DNA of 64,000 nucleotides from NCBI RefSeq assembly GCF_934309415.1, contig NZ_CAKRDI010000002.1, forward strand, positions 1-64,000. Direction: 5' to 3'. The number at the start of each line of letters is the position of its first letter. The first letter of the stretch is position 1. Below the pieces are notes generated by a model that saw only the letters and a program-made list of their open reading frames with translations, made no database searches and had not been told where the DNA came from. Of this stretch, positions 7,667 to 14,787 are shown piece after piece. This DNA is from an uncultured Mediterraneibacter sp. (GTDB taxonomy: Bacteria; Bacillota; Clostridia; Lachnospirales; Lachnospiraceae). Position numbers and translations under genes: made by a program.

Positions 7667-7757
7667 CCGGGTCATGTTTAATCTTCACACACTCTGTCTG
7701 TCATTCTCGCAGCCTAACTACCATGTTACTTGTGTGTAGCCCTATCGCTTCACCCGG
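7667..7757 (-). ncRNA. Possible structured leader RNA element
   Basis: On the leftward transcript CCGGGT (7757-7752) can pair with ACCCGG (7672-7667). Inside it ACACAC (7737-7732) can pair with GTGTGT (7692-7687), leaving symmetrical 14-base internal loops. The element sits in the 5' leader of the early transcript. This is inferred from sequence complementarity only. Confidence 0.35.
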
Positions 7758-7788
7758 TCTTTCCTGCTTGCTTTGTTCTGTTTTTTGA

Positions 7789-7807
7789 AGTAGATGTTTT
7801 ATCTACT
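7789..7807. promoter_or_regulatory. Operator AGTAGATGTTTTATCTACT
   Basis: An inverted repeat with seven-base arms and a five-base spacer, located at the predicted start of the leftward early transcript. It shares its half-site with 6088-6104, and another half-site (GGTAGATA, 7826-7833) lies in the spacer of the leftward promoter. Confidence 0.65.
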
Positions 7808-7813
7808 GAAATC

Positions 7814-7842
7814 ATAATACATGATGGTAGATAGAATGTCAA
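7814..7842 (-). promoter_or_regulatory. Strong leftward promoter TTGACA-N17-TATTAT
   Basis: On the minus strand a consensus TTGACA (7842-7837) and TATTAT (7819-7814) are separated by 17 bases. The start would be near 7807, on top of the operator at 7789-7807. This is the expected layout of a repressor-controlled early phage promoter. Confidence 0.7.
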
Positions 7843-7870
7843 CAGTTATTTTGAAAAAACTTGAAAAAAG

Positions 7871-7899
7871 TTGATATTTAATCTATTTCATGGTATTCT
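7871..7899 (+). promoter_or_regulatory. Rightward promoter TTGATA-N17-TATTCT for the repressor gene
   Basis: The -35 TTGATA (7871-7876) and -10 TATTCT (7894-7899) have 17-base spacing and lie 34 bases before the repressor ATG. The -35 elements of the two divergent promoters are under 30 bases apart. Confidence 0.55.
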
Positions 7900-7932
7900 T
7901 TACTTATAAACAAGGAAAGGAAGGTAATCTTA

Positions 7933-8337
7933 ATGAGTATAGGTCAACGTATAAAAAGTAGACGTGAAGAATTGGGAATGTCACAGGAAGAACTTGCACA
8001 CCGGATTGGTTATAAAAGTAAATCATCCATAAATAAGATCGAACTTGACATACAACAATTAAGACAATCTAAGATCAAACAGATTGCAGATGCACTTGAA
8101 ACTACGACAGATTATATTATGGGTTGGTCTGAAAAGAAAAACGATGAACCAAAAGAGAAGCATGATGTTACTGATCTTATTAAAAATCAATATGGTTCAG
8201 ATGTGTATGAACTTGTTCAGTTATATTCAAAACTGAATGAAGCAGGTAAAAACAAAATCATGGAAGAACTTCGTGATACTGCTGCATTACCAAAATACAC
8301 CGAACCTGTAAAAAGGGACGCTCAAAAAATGGCATAA
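7933..8337 (+). CDS. CI-like XRE-family prophage repressor
   Basis: 134 residues with an N-terminal XRE HTH (IGQRIKSRREELGMSQEELAHRIG... KIKQIADALETTTDYIMGW, about 3-68) and a helical C-terminal part (VYELVQLYSKLNEAGKNKIMEELRD) typical of short Firmicutes phage repressors. There is no peptidase domain, so lysogeny is not released by self-cleavage. AAGGAAAGGAAGG precedes the ATG. It is transcribed opposite to the early genes and probably binds the GTAGAT/ATCTAC sites. Confidence 0.8.
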   Translation: MSIGQRIKSRREELGMSQEELAHRIGYKSKSSINKIELDIQQLRQSKIKQIADALETTTDYIMGWSEKKNDEPKEKHDVTDLIKNQYGSDVYELVQLYSKLNEAGKNKIMEELRDTAALPKYTEPVKRDAQKMA

Positions 8338-8401
8338 TATACCAAATTTGGGAAAATCAGGAAAATATTATAATTGTAGACTTTAGAAAGGATGGTTGAT
8401 C

Positions 8402-8881
8402 ATGGGATTTTTAAGAAGTACAAAAGGCTCTATCATTAGTGACTATTTTAAATTACAGGAAGATATTGCAGGTTTTTCAAAGGGGTATATGTATGACGTT
8501 GCGTTGTATGATGATCATTTAGAAATTACTTCAATGCAAAAACGCAAGCTGTTACTTAATTATGATCAGATTACAGATGTATTTTATGGTTTTGAAACAG
8601 AATTAGTTGAAAAACCAAAGTCTGTAATAGGTCGTGCAGCAGTAGGTGGTATCTTGTTTGGCGGTGTTGGTGCAATAGTCGGTGCTGCATCTGGTACAGG
8701 TACAAAAACAGAAAAAGAACTGCATCGGTGTTTCATCATCAGTTATACCAGTTCGGACGGTGAAGATAAGTATATACAGTTTGAAGATACAAGAAAGTAC
8801 AAAGGAAATAAACTATATAAAAAATTAAAAGATCTTGCACATATTGAATCAGAATCAATACCTGATGTTCAGAATTTGTAA
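8402..8881 (+). CDS. PH-like domain protein with glycine-zipper segment
   Basis: About 159 residues from the ATG at 8402, with AAAGGATGG upstream; an in-frame TTG at 8396 is less likely. The pattern of YDDHLEITSMQKRKLLLNYDQITDV and FIISYTSSDGEDKYIQFED fits a bacterial PH-like fold. A Gly-rich hydrophobic segment (GRAAVGGILFGGVGAIVGAA, about 78-97) lies between the two halves. It follows the repressor in the lysogeny-side transcript, so it may act in the lysogen. The function is unknown. Confidence 0.5.
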   Translation: MGFLRSTKGSIISDYFKLQEDIAGFSKGYMYDVALYDDHLEITSMQKRKLLLNYDQITDVFYGFETELVEKPKSVIGRAAVGGILFGGVGAIVGAASGTGTKTEKELHRCFIISYTSSDGEDKYIQFEDTRKYKGNKLYKKLKDLAHIESESIPDVQNL

Positions 8882-9190
8882 TTTGTTACAGTTACACTTA
8901 AAATCTATATTCTATATATTTTATATCTTATACTTTTTTTTATTTTTACTCATATAAGCGTTATATAAAGAATTTATCTGTTAATGTAACATCTGTAACA
9001 AGATTGATTTTAAGCTATTTTTATCTGTAACACCAACTGTAACAAGGTGTAACCAGTAAAAAAAAACGACCCCAACCGTTGCAGCGGTCAGGGTCAGCAA
9101 AACCAAACCAAAGGAATGAAATGATTTGGGCTATGCAAAAACCATTATAGCATTCATTCCTTATGGTTTCAATGAAAGGAAGTGCTATTT
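8882..9190. other. AT-rich spacer before the integrase
   Basis: No gene is seen in these 309 bases. Apart from the hairpin at 9068-9095, a second inverted pair GGAATGAA/TTCATTCC lies near 9112-9162, just before the integrase ribosome site. These may control integrase expression or be recombinase arm sites. Confidence 0.5.
9068..9095 (-). terminator. Leftward rho-independent terminator upstream of int
   Basis: The stem GACC...AACCG / CGGT...GGGTC is followed on the minus strand by a run of T (A run at 9058-9066 on the plus strand). It would stop leftward transcription entering the prophage from rlmD. On the plus strand it lacks a T run. Confidence 0.6.
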
Positions 9191-10465
9191 ATGCAAGGTG
9201 GAGTAAGAAAAAGAGGTACAACATGGTCATATTATTTTGACCTTGGAAAAATTGACGGTAAAAGGAAGAAAAAAGAAAAGGGTGGATTCAGAACCAAGAA
9301 AGAAGCTGAGCAGGCATTGACTGCTGCTATGAATGAATACAATAATGCCGGGACTGTATTTGAACCGACAGAAATAACGGTTGCTGATTACCTGAATCAG
9401 TGGTTTGATCTGTACTGTAAGACCAACCTGAAATATAACACGCAAGTTGGATATTTAAGAATCATTCAAGGGCATCTAATTCCAAAGTTCGGTGTATACC
9501 GACTAAAAGCAATCACCCCGGCAGTATTACAGGAATATGCAGTTGAACTTAAAATGAACGGTAATTCAAAGAGTCATTTAGTTGGTATTTTGTCTGTATT
9601 CAGTGCAGCACTGAATTATGCAGTTGAGCCAATGCACTATTTACAGTCTAGCCCCATGCAATATGTGAAATTTCCAAAGGTTGAAAGAAAACCACGTGAA
9701 CGAATTGTACTGACATTAGATGAATGGTGTAAAATTCGTGACAGATTTCAAAATACCCGGTACTACATACCTTTAATGATCGGATTTTATACAGGCTTAA
9801 GAATATCAGAAACCTTTGGTCTTACTTGGGATGATATTGATTTTGATAAAAGAAAAATATCTGTAAATAAGCAGATTGTAAAACGTAACTTTGGGGCAGA
9901 TGTAAGAAAGGTTGTTGAAAAGAAAGGTAAGAAAGAACAGCGTTCATCTTGGTACTTTACTACACCAAAAACCTTTACTTCCATTCGTGAAGTCCCTTTT
10001 GGTGAAACACTATATCAGGCATTGAAACAGGAAAAAGCTGAACAACTTAGGAATGAAATGAAGTATGGTGAATATTACACGATTCATGTTAAAAAGATTG
10101 AAACTGATGAAAAGGGTAATGACATGATCAGGGTTGTACCAATTCAAAAATGTGTTGAAAGTCCACTACAGCGTATCAGATTGGTTTGTATTGATGAAAA
10201 CGGTCAGTATACTTCTACTGATTCATTTAAGTATTGCAGTAGGGTTATACACCATGAAATGCATCTTGCCTTTGATTATCACAGCTTAAGGCATACACAC
10301 GCAACACTGTTGATTGAATCCGGTGCTGATGTTAAGAATGTTCAGACACGATTAGGACACACCAATATAGAAACTACATTGCAGACCTACGTGCATGATA
10401 CTGAAAAAATGGCTGAACGTTCTGTTGATCTCTTTGAAAAAATCACCCAAGCAAAAACGTCATAA
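9191..10465 (+). CDS. int: Tyrosine-type site-specific integrase
   Basis: About 424 residues from the ATG at 9191, eight bases after AAAGGAAG; a GTG at 9182 is an alternative. Domains in order are an N-terminal arm-binding domain (GTTWSYYFDLGKIDGKRKKK), a SAM-like core-binding domain (TVADYLNQWFDLY), and a catalytic domain with Arg in GFYTGLRISETFGLTW, H-x-L-R in YHSLRHTHATLL, GHTNIETTLQTYVH and the nucleophile Tyr. It matches Tn916/phage-type integrases of Firmicutes. Its place at the element's edge, facing rlmD, fits integration there. Confidence 0.95.
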   Translation: MQGGVRKRGTTWSYYFDLGKIDGKRKKKEKGGFRTKKEAEQALTAAMNEYNNAGTVFEPTEITVADYLNQWFDLYCKTNLKYNTQVGYLRIIQGHLIPKFGVYRLKAITPAVLQEYAVELKMNGNSKSHLVGILSVFSAALNYAVEPMHYLQSSPMQYVKFPKVERKPRERIVLTLDEWCKIRDRFQNTRYYIPLMIGFYTGLRISETFGLTWDDIDFDKRKISVNKQIVKRNFGADVRKVVEKKGKKEQRSSWYFTTPKTFTSIREVPFGETLYQALKQEKAEQLRNEMKYGEYYTIHVKKIETDEKGNDMIRVVPIQKCVESPLQRIRLVCIDENGQYTSTDSFKYCSRVIHHEMHLAFDYHSLRHTHATLLIESGADVKNVQTRLGHTNIETTLQTYVHDTEKMAERSVDLFEKITQAKTS

Positions 10466-10476
10466 ATAAAAATATT

Positions 10477-10521
10477 GGGAGTGAATCCGCTGATTGTTCA
10501 GCGTGTTCACCCCCTTTTCTT
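10477..10521. terminator. Bidirectional terminator between int and rlmD
   Basis: A strong stem (GGGAGTGAA-CCGCTGA / TCAGCG-GTTCACCCCC) with TTTTCTTT on the right and AATATTTTTATTT on the minus-strand side. It can end both int and rlmD transcripts. Confidence 0.8.
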
Positions 10522-10620
10522 TGTTCAATGATGATTTTAAAAATTACGGTGGCAAATGGGTGGCAAATATACTGAACTCCACTCATAAAAGCCTGTAAAA
10601 CCGCTTATTTACGTGATAAT
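10522..10620. other. Probable prophage attachment junction at the 3' end of rlmD
   Basis: Between the int terminator and the rlmD stop lies a short AT-rich segment with a direct repeat GGTGGCAAAT (about 10549-10567). Integrase genes of this type normally lie next to att, so the crossover is expected within or just past the end of rlmD. The matching repeat would be at the other prophage end, outside the window, so the core cannot be fixed. Confidence 0.4.
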
Positions 10621-11993
10621 AAACATACTGTTTCGACATGCACCGTATTCGGGAACTGATCCACCCCACGCACAATCTTCATCTCGTACCCATTCGCACA
10701 AAGATATTTCAGATCTCTTGCCAGTGTCGCAGAATCACAGCTTACATACACCACTTTCTCCGGCTGCATCTTCACGATGGTTTCAAGCAATGTCTCATCG
10801 CATCCTTTTCGCGGTGGATCTACCACGATCACATCTGCATGTGCGTTCTCACCGTGATGCTCTCTTGCATAATTTTTATAATACTCCGGCAGAACTTCCT
10901 CTGCTTTTCCTACGAAAAATTCTGCATTTTCAATCGCATTGATCTGCGCATTCTGCTTTGCATCATCAATAGCCTGCGGTACAATTTCCACACCATAGAC
11001 CTGTTTTGCTTTCTGCGCAAGGAACAGAGAAATGGTTCCAATTCCACAGTACAGATCCCATACTGTCTCATTCCCTTTAAGATCCGCATATTCCAGCGCA
11101 AGTCCGTACAGTTTTTCTGTCTGCACCGGATTGACCTGATAAAAAGATAATGGGGAAATCTGATACTTCACATTTCCTATATAATCCGTAATATAGCCCT
11201 GTCCCCAAAGCATCTCATAAGAATCTCCCATGATGACATTATCACGACGGTTATTCGGACTGATCGTAATGCTCGTCATTCCTTTCAGCTTTGTCAGCTT
11301 CTCAATCAACTTTTCTCCATGCGGAAGCTTCTTTCCATTGACCACAAGACAGACCATAATCTCTTTCGTTTTAAAGCCGTAACGAATTAACGCATGACGA
11401 AGTAGGCCTTTTCCGGTTTTCTCATCATACGCGGCAATATGATACTCTTTCATATACTGCAAAATCAGTTCCAGAATCTCCTGATTCTGTTCCACTCCAA
11501 GTGCACAGTCTGTATTGGCAATAATATCATGCGTACGTCCAGCATAGAATCCTGTGATCGGGTTTCCTTCTCTGTCTGTTCCAAACGGAAACTGAGCTTT
11601 GTTACGATACCCAAAAGGATGCTCCATTCCGACAACCGGTTCCATCACACGGTTGATCTCTTCCTCTGCAAATCCGCCGATTCGTTCCAGATTCCCGCGG
11701 ATCTTCTGCTCCTTGAATGCAAGCTGACGCTCATAAGACATCTCCTGAATCTGACATCCCCCACATTTTCTTGCATAGGCACATTTGGGTTCCACACGAT
11801 CTGAAGATGGCTGGATTACCTGCATCAATCTGGCATATCCATAATTTTTCTTCGCCTTCATTACCTTTGCTTCTACTACATCTCCGATAATGGCATCCTT
11901 AATAAAGAGGGTATAGCCATCTACATGGCCTATCCCCTCTCCGCTTACTCCGATATCTGTAATTTCTACTGTTACAATCTCATTTTTATTCAT
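10605..11993 (-). CDS. rlmD: 23S rRNA (uracil-C5)-methyltransferase, RlmD/RlmCD family
   Basis: A 462-residue SAM-dependent RNA m5U methyltransferase. An N-terminal TRAM domain (about 5-65) is followed by an iron-sulfur Cys cluster (KCAYARKCGGCQIQ plus a later Cys in TDCALG). The SAM site is VWDLYCGIGTISLFLA, then VVDPPRKGCDE, and the catalytic Cys is in YVSCDSATLARDL. In Firmicutes a single RlmCD enzyme may modify both U747 and U1939, so the exact target is uncertain. It lies six bases after yhaM and is probably in one transcript with it. The prophage sits against its 3' end. Confidence 0.93.
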   Translation of the reverse strand: MNKNEIVTVEITDIGVSGEGIGHVDGYTLFIKDAIIGDVVEAKVMKAKKNYGYARLMQVIQPSSDRVEPKCAYARKCGGCQIQEMSYERQLAFKEQKIRGNLERIGGFAEEEINRVMEPVVGMEHPFGYRNKAQFPFGTDREGNPITGFYAGRTHDIIANTDCALGVEQNQEILELILQYMKEYHIAAYDEKTGKGLLRHALIRYGFKTKEIMVCLVVNGKKLPHGEKLIEKLTKLKGMTSITISPNNRRDNVIMGDSYEMLWGQGYITDYIGNVKYQISPLSFYQVNPVQTEKLYGLALEYADLKGNETVWDLYCGIGTISLFLAQKAKQVYGVEIVPQAIDDAKQNAQINAIENAEFFVGKAEEVLPEYYKNYAREHHGENAHADVIVVDPPRKGCDETLLETIVKMQPEKVVYVSCDSATLARDLKYLCANGYEMKIVRGVDQFPNTVHVETVCLLSRK

Positions 11994-11999
11994 ATACTT

Positions 12000-12944
12000 T
12001 TATACCTCGGAAGATCTTCTCAAGTTAGACTCAAACAGTTTGTTATATCCCAGCCAGTCATTTCCTTTTTTGCTCTTAAAGATCTCAGTCAGTGTCTGCA
12101 TCTTGGCATCTGCATTGTCTGCCAGATTCAGCGCCATCGCCTCTGCAAGTGCCGGTTTCTTCGGTGAACCATATTCCAGTTCTCCGTGATGCGCAACGAT
12201 ACAATGCTTCAGTTCATTCGCCAGTTTCACCGGGAAATCCGGAATCGTGCGGACTGCGTCATTGATCATCTCAACACCAATCACAATATGACCGATCAGC
12301 TGTCCTTCATCTGTATAATCGTTGTCCGGGAAATCAGAAAGCTCTTTTACTTTTCCGATATCATGGAAGATTGCCGCTGTCAGCAGAAGATCTCTGTTCA
12401 GGATGGAATAATTCGTTGCAAAATATTCACAAAGATGAACTACACTCAATGTATGCTCGAGCAGCCCTCCTGAAAATCCGTGATGAACTGTCTTAGCTGC
12501 TGAATGTCCCTTGAATTTCTTGATGAATGCTTCATCATTTACATAGTAATATTCCAGTGCTTTTCTCAGATACTGATTGGAAATCTGACGAATATACGCT
12601 GTCAGTTCTTCATACATTCCATCAATACTCTTCTCTGTTGTAGGCATGTAATCTGCCGGATTGTATTCTCCTTCTTCTGCTTTACGGATCTGGCGGATAT
12701 TCAACTGCAGATTTCCATTATAATTGATCACATCTCCAAATACTTCAATGAAATCTTTCTCATCATAATCTGCAATCCCCTGTGAATTCGGATCCCACAC
12801 TTTTCCATCCAGTGTTCCTGTCTTATCCTGAAGAATCAAATTGTCATAAGGTTTTCCGTTTCTTGTCTCTGCAGAACGTTTTCCTTTACACAGATATACA
12901 TTTCTAATTGTTTCGCCTTCACATAAACCACTGATAAATCTCAT
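12000..12944 (-). CDS. yhaM: 3'-5' exoribonuclease YhaM family
   Basis: 314 residues: an OB-fold nucleic-acid-binding domain (about 15-95, NLILQDKTGTLDGKVWD) and an HD domain (H in LLEHTLSVVHL, HD in AIFHDIGKVKEL, later HIVIG and VAHHGELEYGS). This OB-HD order and length define YhaM, a Mn-dependent 3'-5' exoribonuclease/DNase of Gram-positives. It acts in the cytoplasm in RNA turnover. It is encoded directly upstream of rlmD, forming an RNA-metabolism pair. Confidence 0.92.
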   Translation of the reverse strand: MRFISGLCEGETIRNVYLCKGKRSAETRNGKPYDNLILQDKTGTLDGKVWDPNSQGIADYDEKDFIEVFGDVINYNGNLQLNIRQIRKAEEGEYNPADYMPTTEKSIDGMYEELTAYIRQISNQYLRKALEYYYVNDEAFIKKFKGHSAAKTVHHGFSGGLLEHTLSVVHLCEYFATNYSILNRDLLLTAAIFHDIGKVKELSDFPDNDYTDEGQLIGHIVIGVEMINDAVRTIPDFPVKLANELKHCIVAHHGELEYGSPKKPALAEAMALNLADNADAKMQTLTEIFKSKKGNDWLGYNKLFESNLRRSSEV

Positions 12945-13050
12945 TTCTATCCTCTTTCTATTTCCTTGTCATACATATCGGACAGATATTTTTCTCTGCC
13001 CTGTTTTACTATTTATAGCACTGTCCTTGCTGCCGTTTGATTACTATTTA

Positions 13051-14376
13051 TTATTCTTTCGTTCCAACTGTCACATTAAACTTGACCGACACATAATCAT
13101 CTGCGCCTTGGCGTTTGCCTTTCAGCTTAATCTGATTACCTGCTTTAGTGCGCAATACCGCTTTCTGATAATTCCCAATATTGGTCACAACTTCTCCGTT
13201 CACTTCACAGATGATATCCCCACTTTGGATTCCGGCTTCCATCGCCGGTGAGTCCGGATCCACATCGATCACATAGATTCCTGCCGGAATTCCTTCATCC
13301 TGAAGTTCTCCTGTTACTGTTGTTCCATAGATTCCGACATATGGAACAGATTCTCCATTTGCCATCCGTTCAATAATTGGCTTCAAATCTGAAATTGCGT
13401 AAGCATTTGCTGTATTACTCTCCTGTTCTTCCCAGATGGATGAAGAAATCATTCCGACTACTTCACCTTTCAGATTGAACAAAACTCCGGTTGCATCTGC
13501 CGCACAGGGGATATCCGTGGCAAGTACATCGCATTCGCCATCGCGGAATTTTTCCGAGTAGCTGTTAGAACTGATAATCCCATAAGAAACTCCTGCATTA
13601 TATCCGGCAGTATTTCCCAGTGCAATCACACATTCTCCCTGCTTCATTAAATTGGAGTTGCCAAGCGTTGCTACTTTTACAGCTTTCCATGCTACATCAG
13701 ATATCTCTTTTTTAGCCACACCAAAAACAACAAATCCACTATTTGCATCTCTCTTTTTTAACACAGCCGGATGCTCACTTCCGTCTGAAAACGTGACTGT
13801 CCACGCCTCTGCATCTTCGCAGACTGACTGACTGGCAAAGATCAGCAGCTCCTGTCCATTATCTGCCGTGATCACACCTGATACAGCCGGGACAATTCCC
13901 GTTGCTTCTGCATCCCAATCTTCCTGATCCGATACTTTACTTACTGCAACCACGCTCTTTCCGGCAGTCTGTGCTGTATCATACAGGCTGTCCAGCATCT
14001 CTTCATAATTCGCCTGATCCAGTACCGGATTCTCCTGTACCTCTGTATCCTCAGAGGTGTCTGCTACCTCTGTATCCTCTTCCGGTTTTTCATCCTCCGG
14101 AATCGTCACTGTCTGCGGATCGCCTTTAAACCAGTTCTGCGCTTTCGGTTTCAGCGCATAAAATCCCATACATGCAAATGCTCCAAGTATCACCCCATAC
14201 ACGGCGACACGTATAAACTGCTGCAAAAGCTTTTGCCTGCTGATAGTTTTCGGTTTAATCGTCTCTTCCAAAAACGAATAACTTTCCTGTTGTTCTGTTC
14301 CTGTCACATCTTCATGATTCTGCCCGTTTTGACCGTTCCGGGCATCTGTGCGCTTCTTTTCTTCTGACATAGGCAT
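13051..14376 (-). CDS. HtrA/DegP-like membrane protein with PDZ domain, catalytically degenerate
   Basis: 441 residues: a cytoplasmic N-terminus, one membrane segment (VAVYGVILGAFACMGFYAL, about 53-71), an acidic linker, a chymotrypsin-fold domain and a C-terminal PDZ domain (GIYVIDVDPDSPAMEAGIQSG). The usual triad blocks are altered: the TNxHVV block reads IFASQSV (no His), the DLAV block reads SGFVVFGV (no Asp) and the GNSGGPL block reads AADATGVLFN (no Ser). Fold landmarks such as TVTFSDGSEHPAVL, GECVIALGNTAGY and NLKGEVVGM remain. A non-proteolytic sensor or scaffold role is inferred. A promoter is at 14412-14440. Confidence 0.85.
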   Translation of the reverse strand: MPMSEEKKRTDARNGQNGQNHEDVTGTEQQESYSFLEETIKPKTISRQKLLQQFIRVAVYGVILGAFACMGFYALKPKAQNWFKGDPQTVTIPEDEKPEEDTEVADTSEDTEVQENPVLDQANYEEMLDSLYDTAQTAGKSVVAVSKVSDQEDWDAEATGIVPAVSGVITADNGQELLIFASQSVCEDAEAWTVTFSDGSEHPAVLKKRDANSGFVVFGVAKKEISDVAWKAVKVATLGNSNLMKQGECVIALGNTAGYNAGVSYGIISSNSYSEKFRDGECDVLATDIPCAADATGVLFNLKGEVVGMISSSIWEEQESNTANAYAISDLKPIIERMANGESVPYVGIYGTTVTGELQDEGIPAGIYVIDVDPDSPAMEAGIQSGDIICEVNGEVVTNIGNYQKAVLRTKAGNQIKLKGKRQGADDYVSVKFNVTVGTKE

Positions 14377-14411
14377 GAATCTCCCATACGCAAAAACGTC
14401 TCTAGATTTCT

Positions 14412-14440
14412 AGTATAACTGATTTATACAGATTGTTCAA
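14412..14440 (-). promoter_or_regulatory. Promoter TTGAAC-N17-TATACT of the HtrA-like gene
   Basis: On the minus strand TTGAAC (14440-14435) and TATACT (14417-14412) are 17 bases apart and lie 36 bases upstream of the start codon. Confidence 0.6.
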
Positions 14441-14562
14441 TCCATAAGTAAATAGTGATAAAACCTTTTCTTTACGGAAAGAATAGGGTACAATGATACT
14501 CAGTTAAATTGGGCTTCATCCTTATATTTAATCAATAAGATGATTAGATATGGTCTGAACAG

Positions 14563-14705
14563 GTTACTGTTCACTCCCATGTCAATCACTCCGCTGATTG
14601 ACATGGAGGATGCACGTATTGTCTTGAATGTATCTCGCCTATCGCCAAAGGCGATTTTAAATGGCGAGATACGTTACTGTTTGCAGCTATGCTGTGAACA
14701 GTAAC
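14563..14705 (+). repeat. Palindromic repeat family A, copy 1
   Basis: About 143 bases bounded by GTTACTGTTCAC and GTGAACAGTAAC. Inside are a hairpin around CCATGTCAATCA...TGATTGACATGG, a hairpin GTATCTCGCC...GGCGAGATAC enclosing TCGCC-AAA-GGCGA, and a terminal 33-bp unit equal to family B. It fills most of the 410-base gap before mutS2. It has no coding capacity. Confidence 0.9.
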
Positions 14706-14787
14706 CTGAACAGAAACACGTATGTTACAATTTACAGAAATGATTTTTCAACGATACTTTTGATACTATAAAATATAAGGTGGAATT

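Larger units (their letters stand above)
7474..7932. other. Prophage switch region with long leader
   Basis: The 459 bases between the leftward XRE gene and the rightward repressor contain divergent promoters (7814-7842 leftward, 7871-7899 rightward), GTAGAT operators, and a leftward leader of about 330 bases. Only very short ORFs are present in the leader, for example a 29-codon GTG frame ending near 7607. Nested complementary segments at 7667-7757 suggest a folded RNA. Confidence 0.6.
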
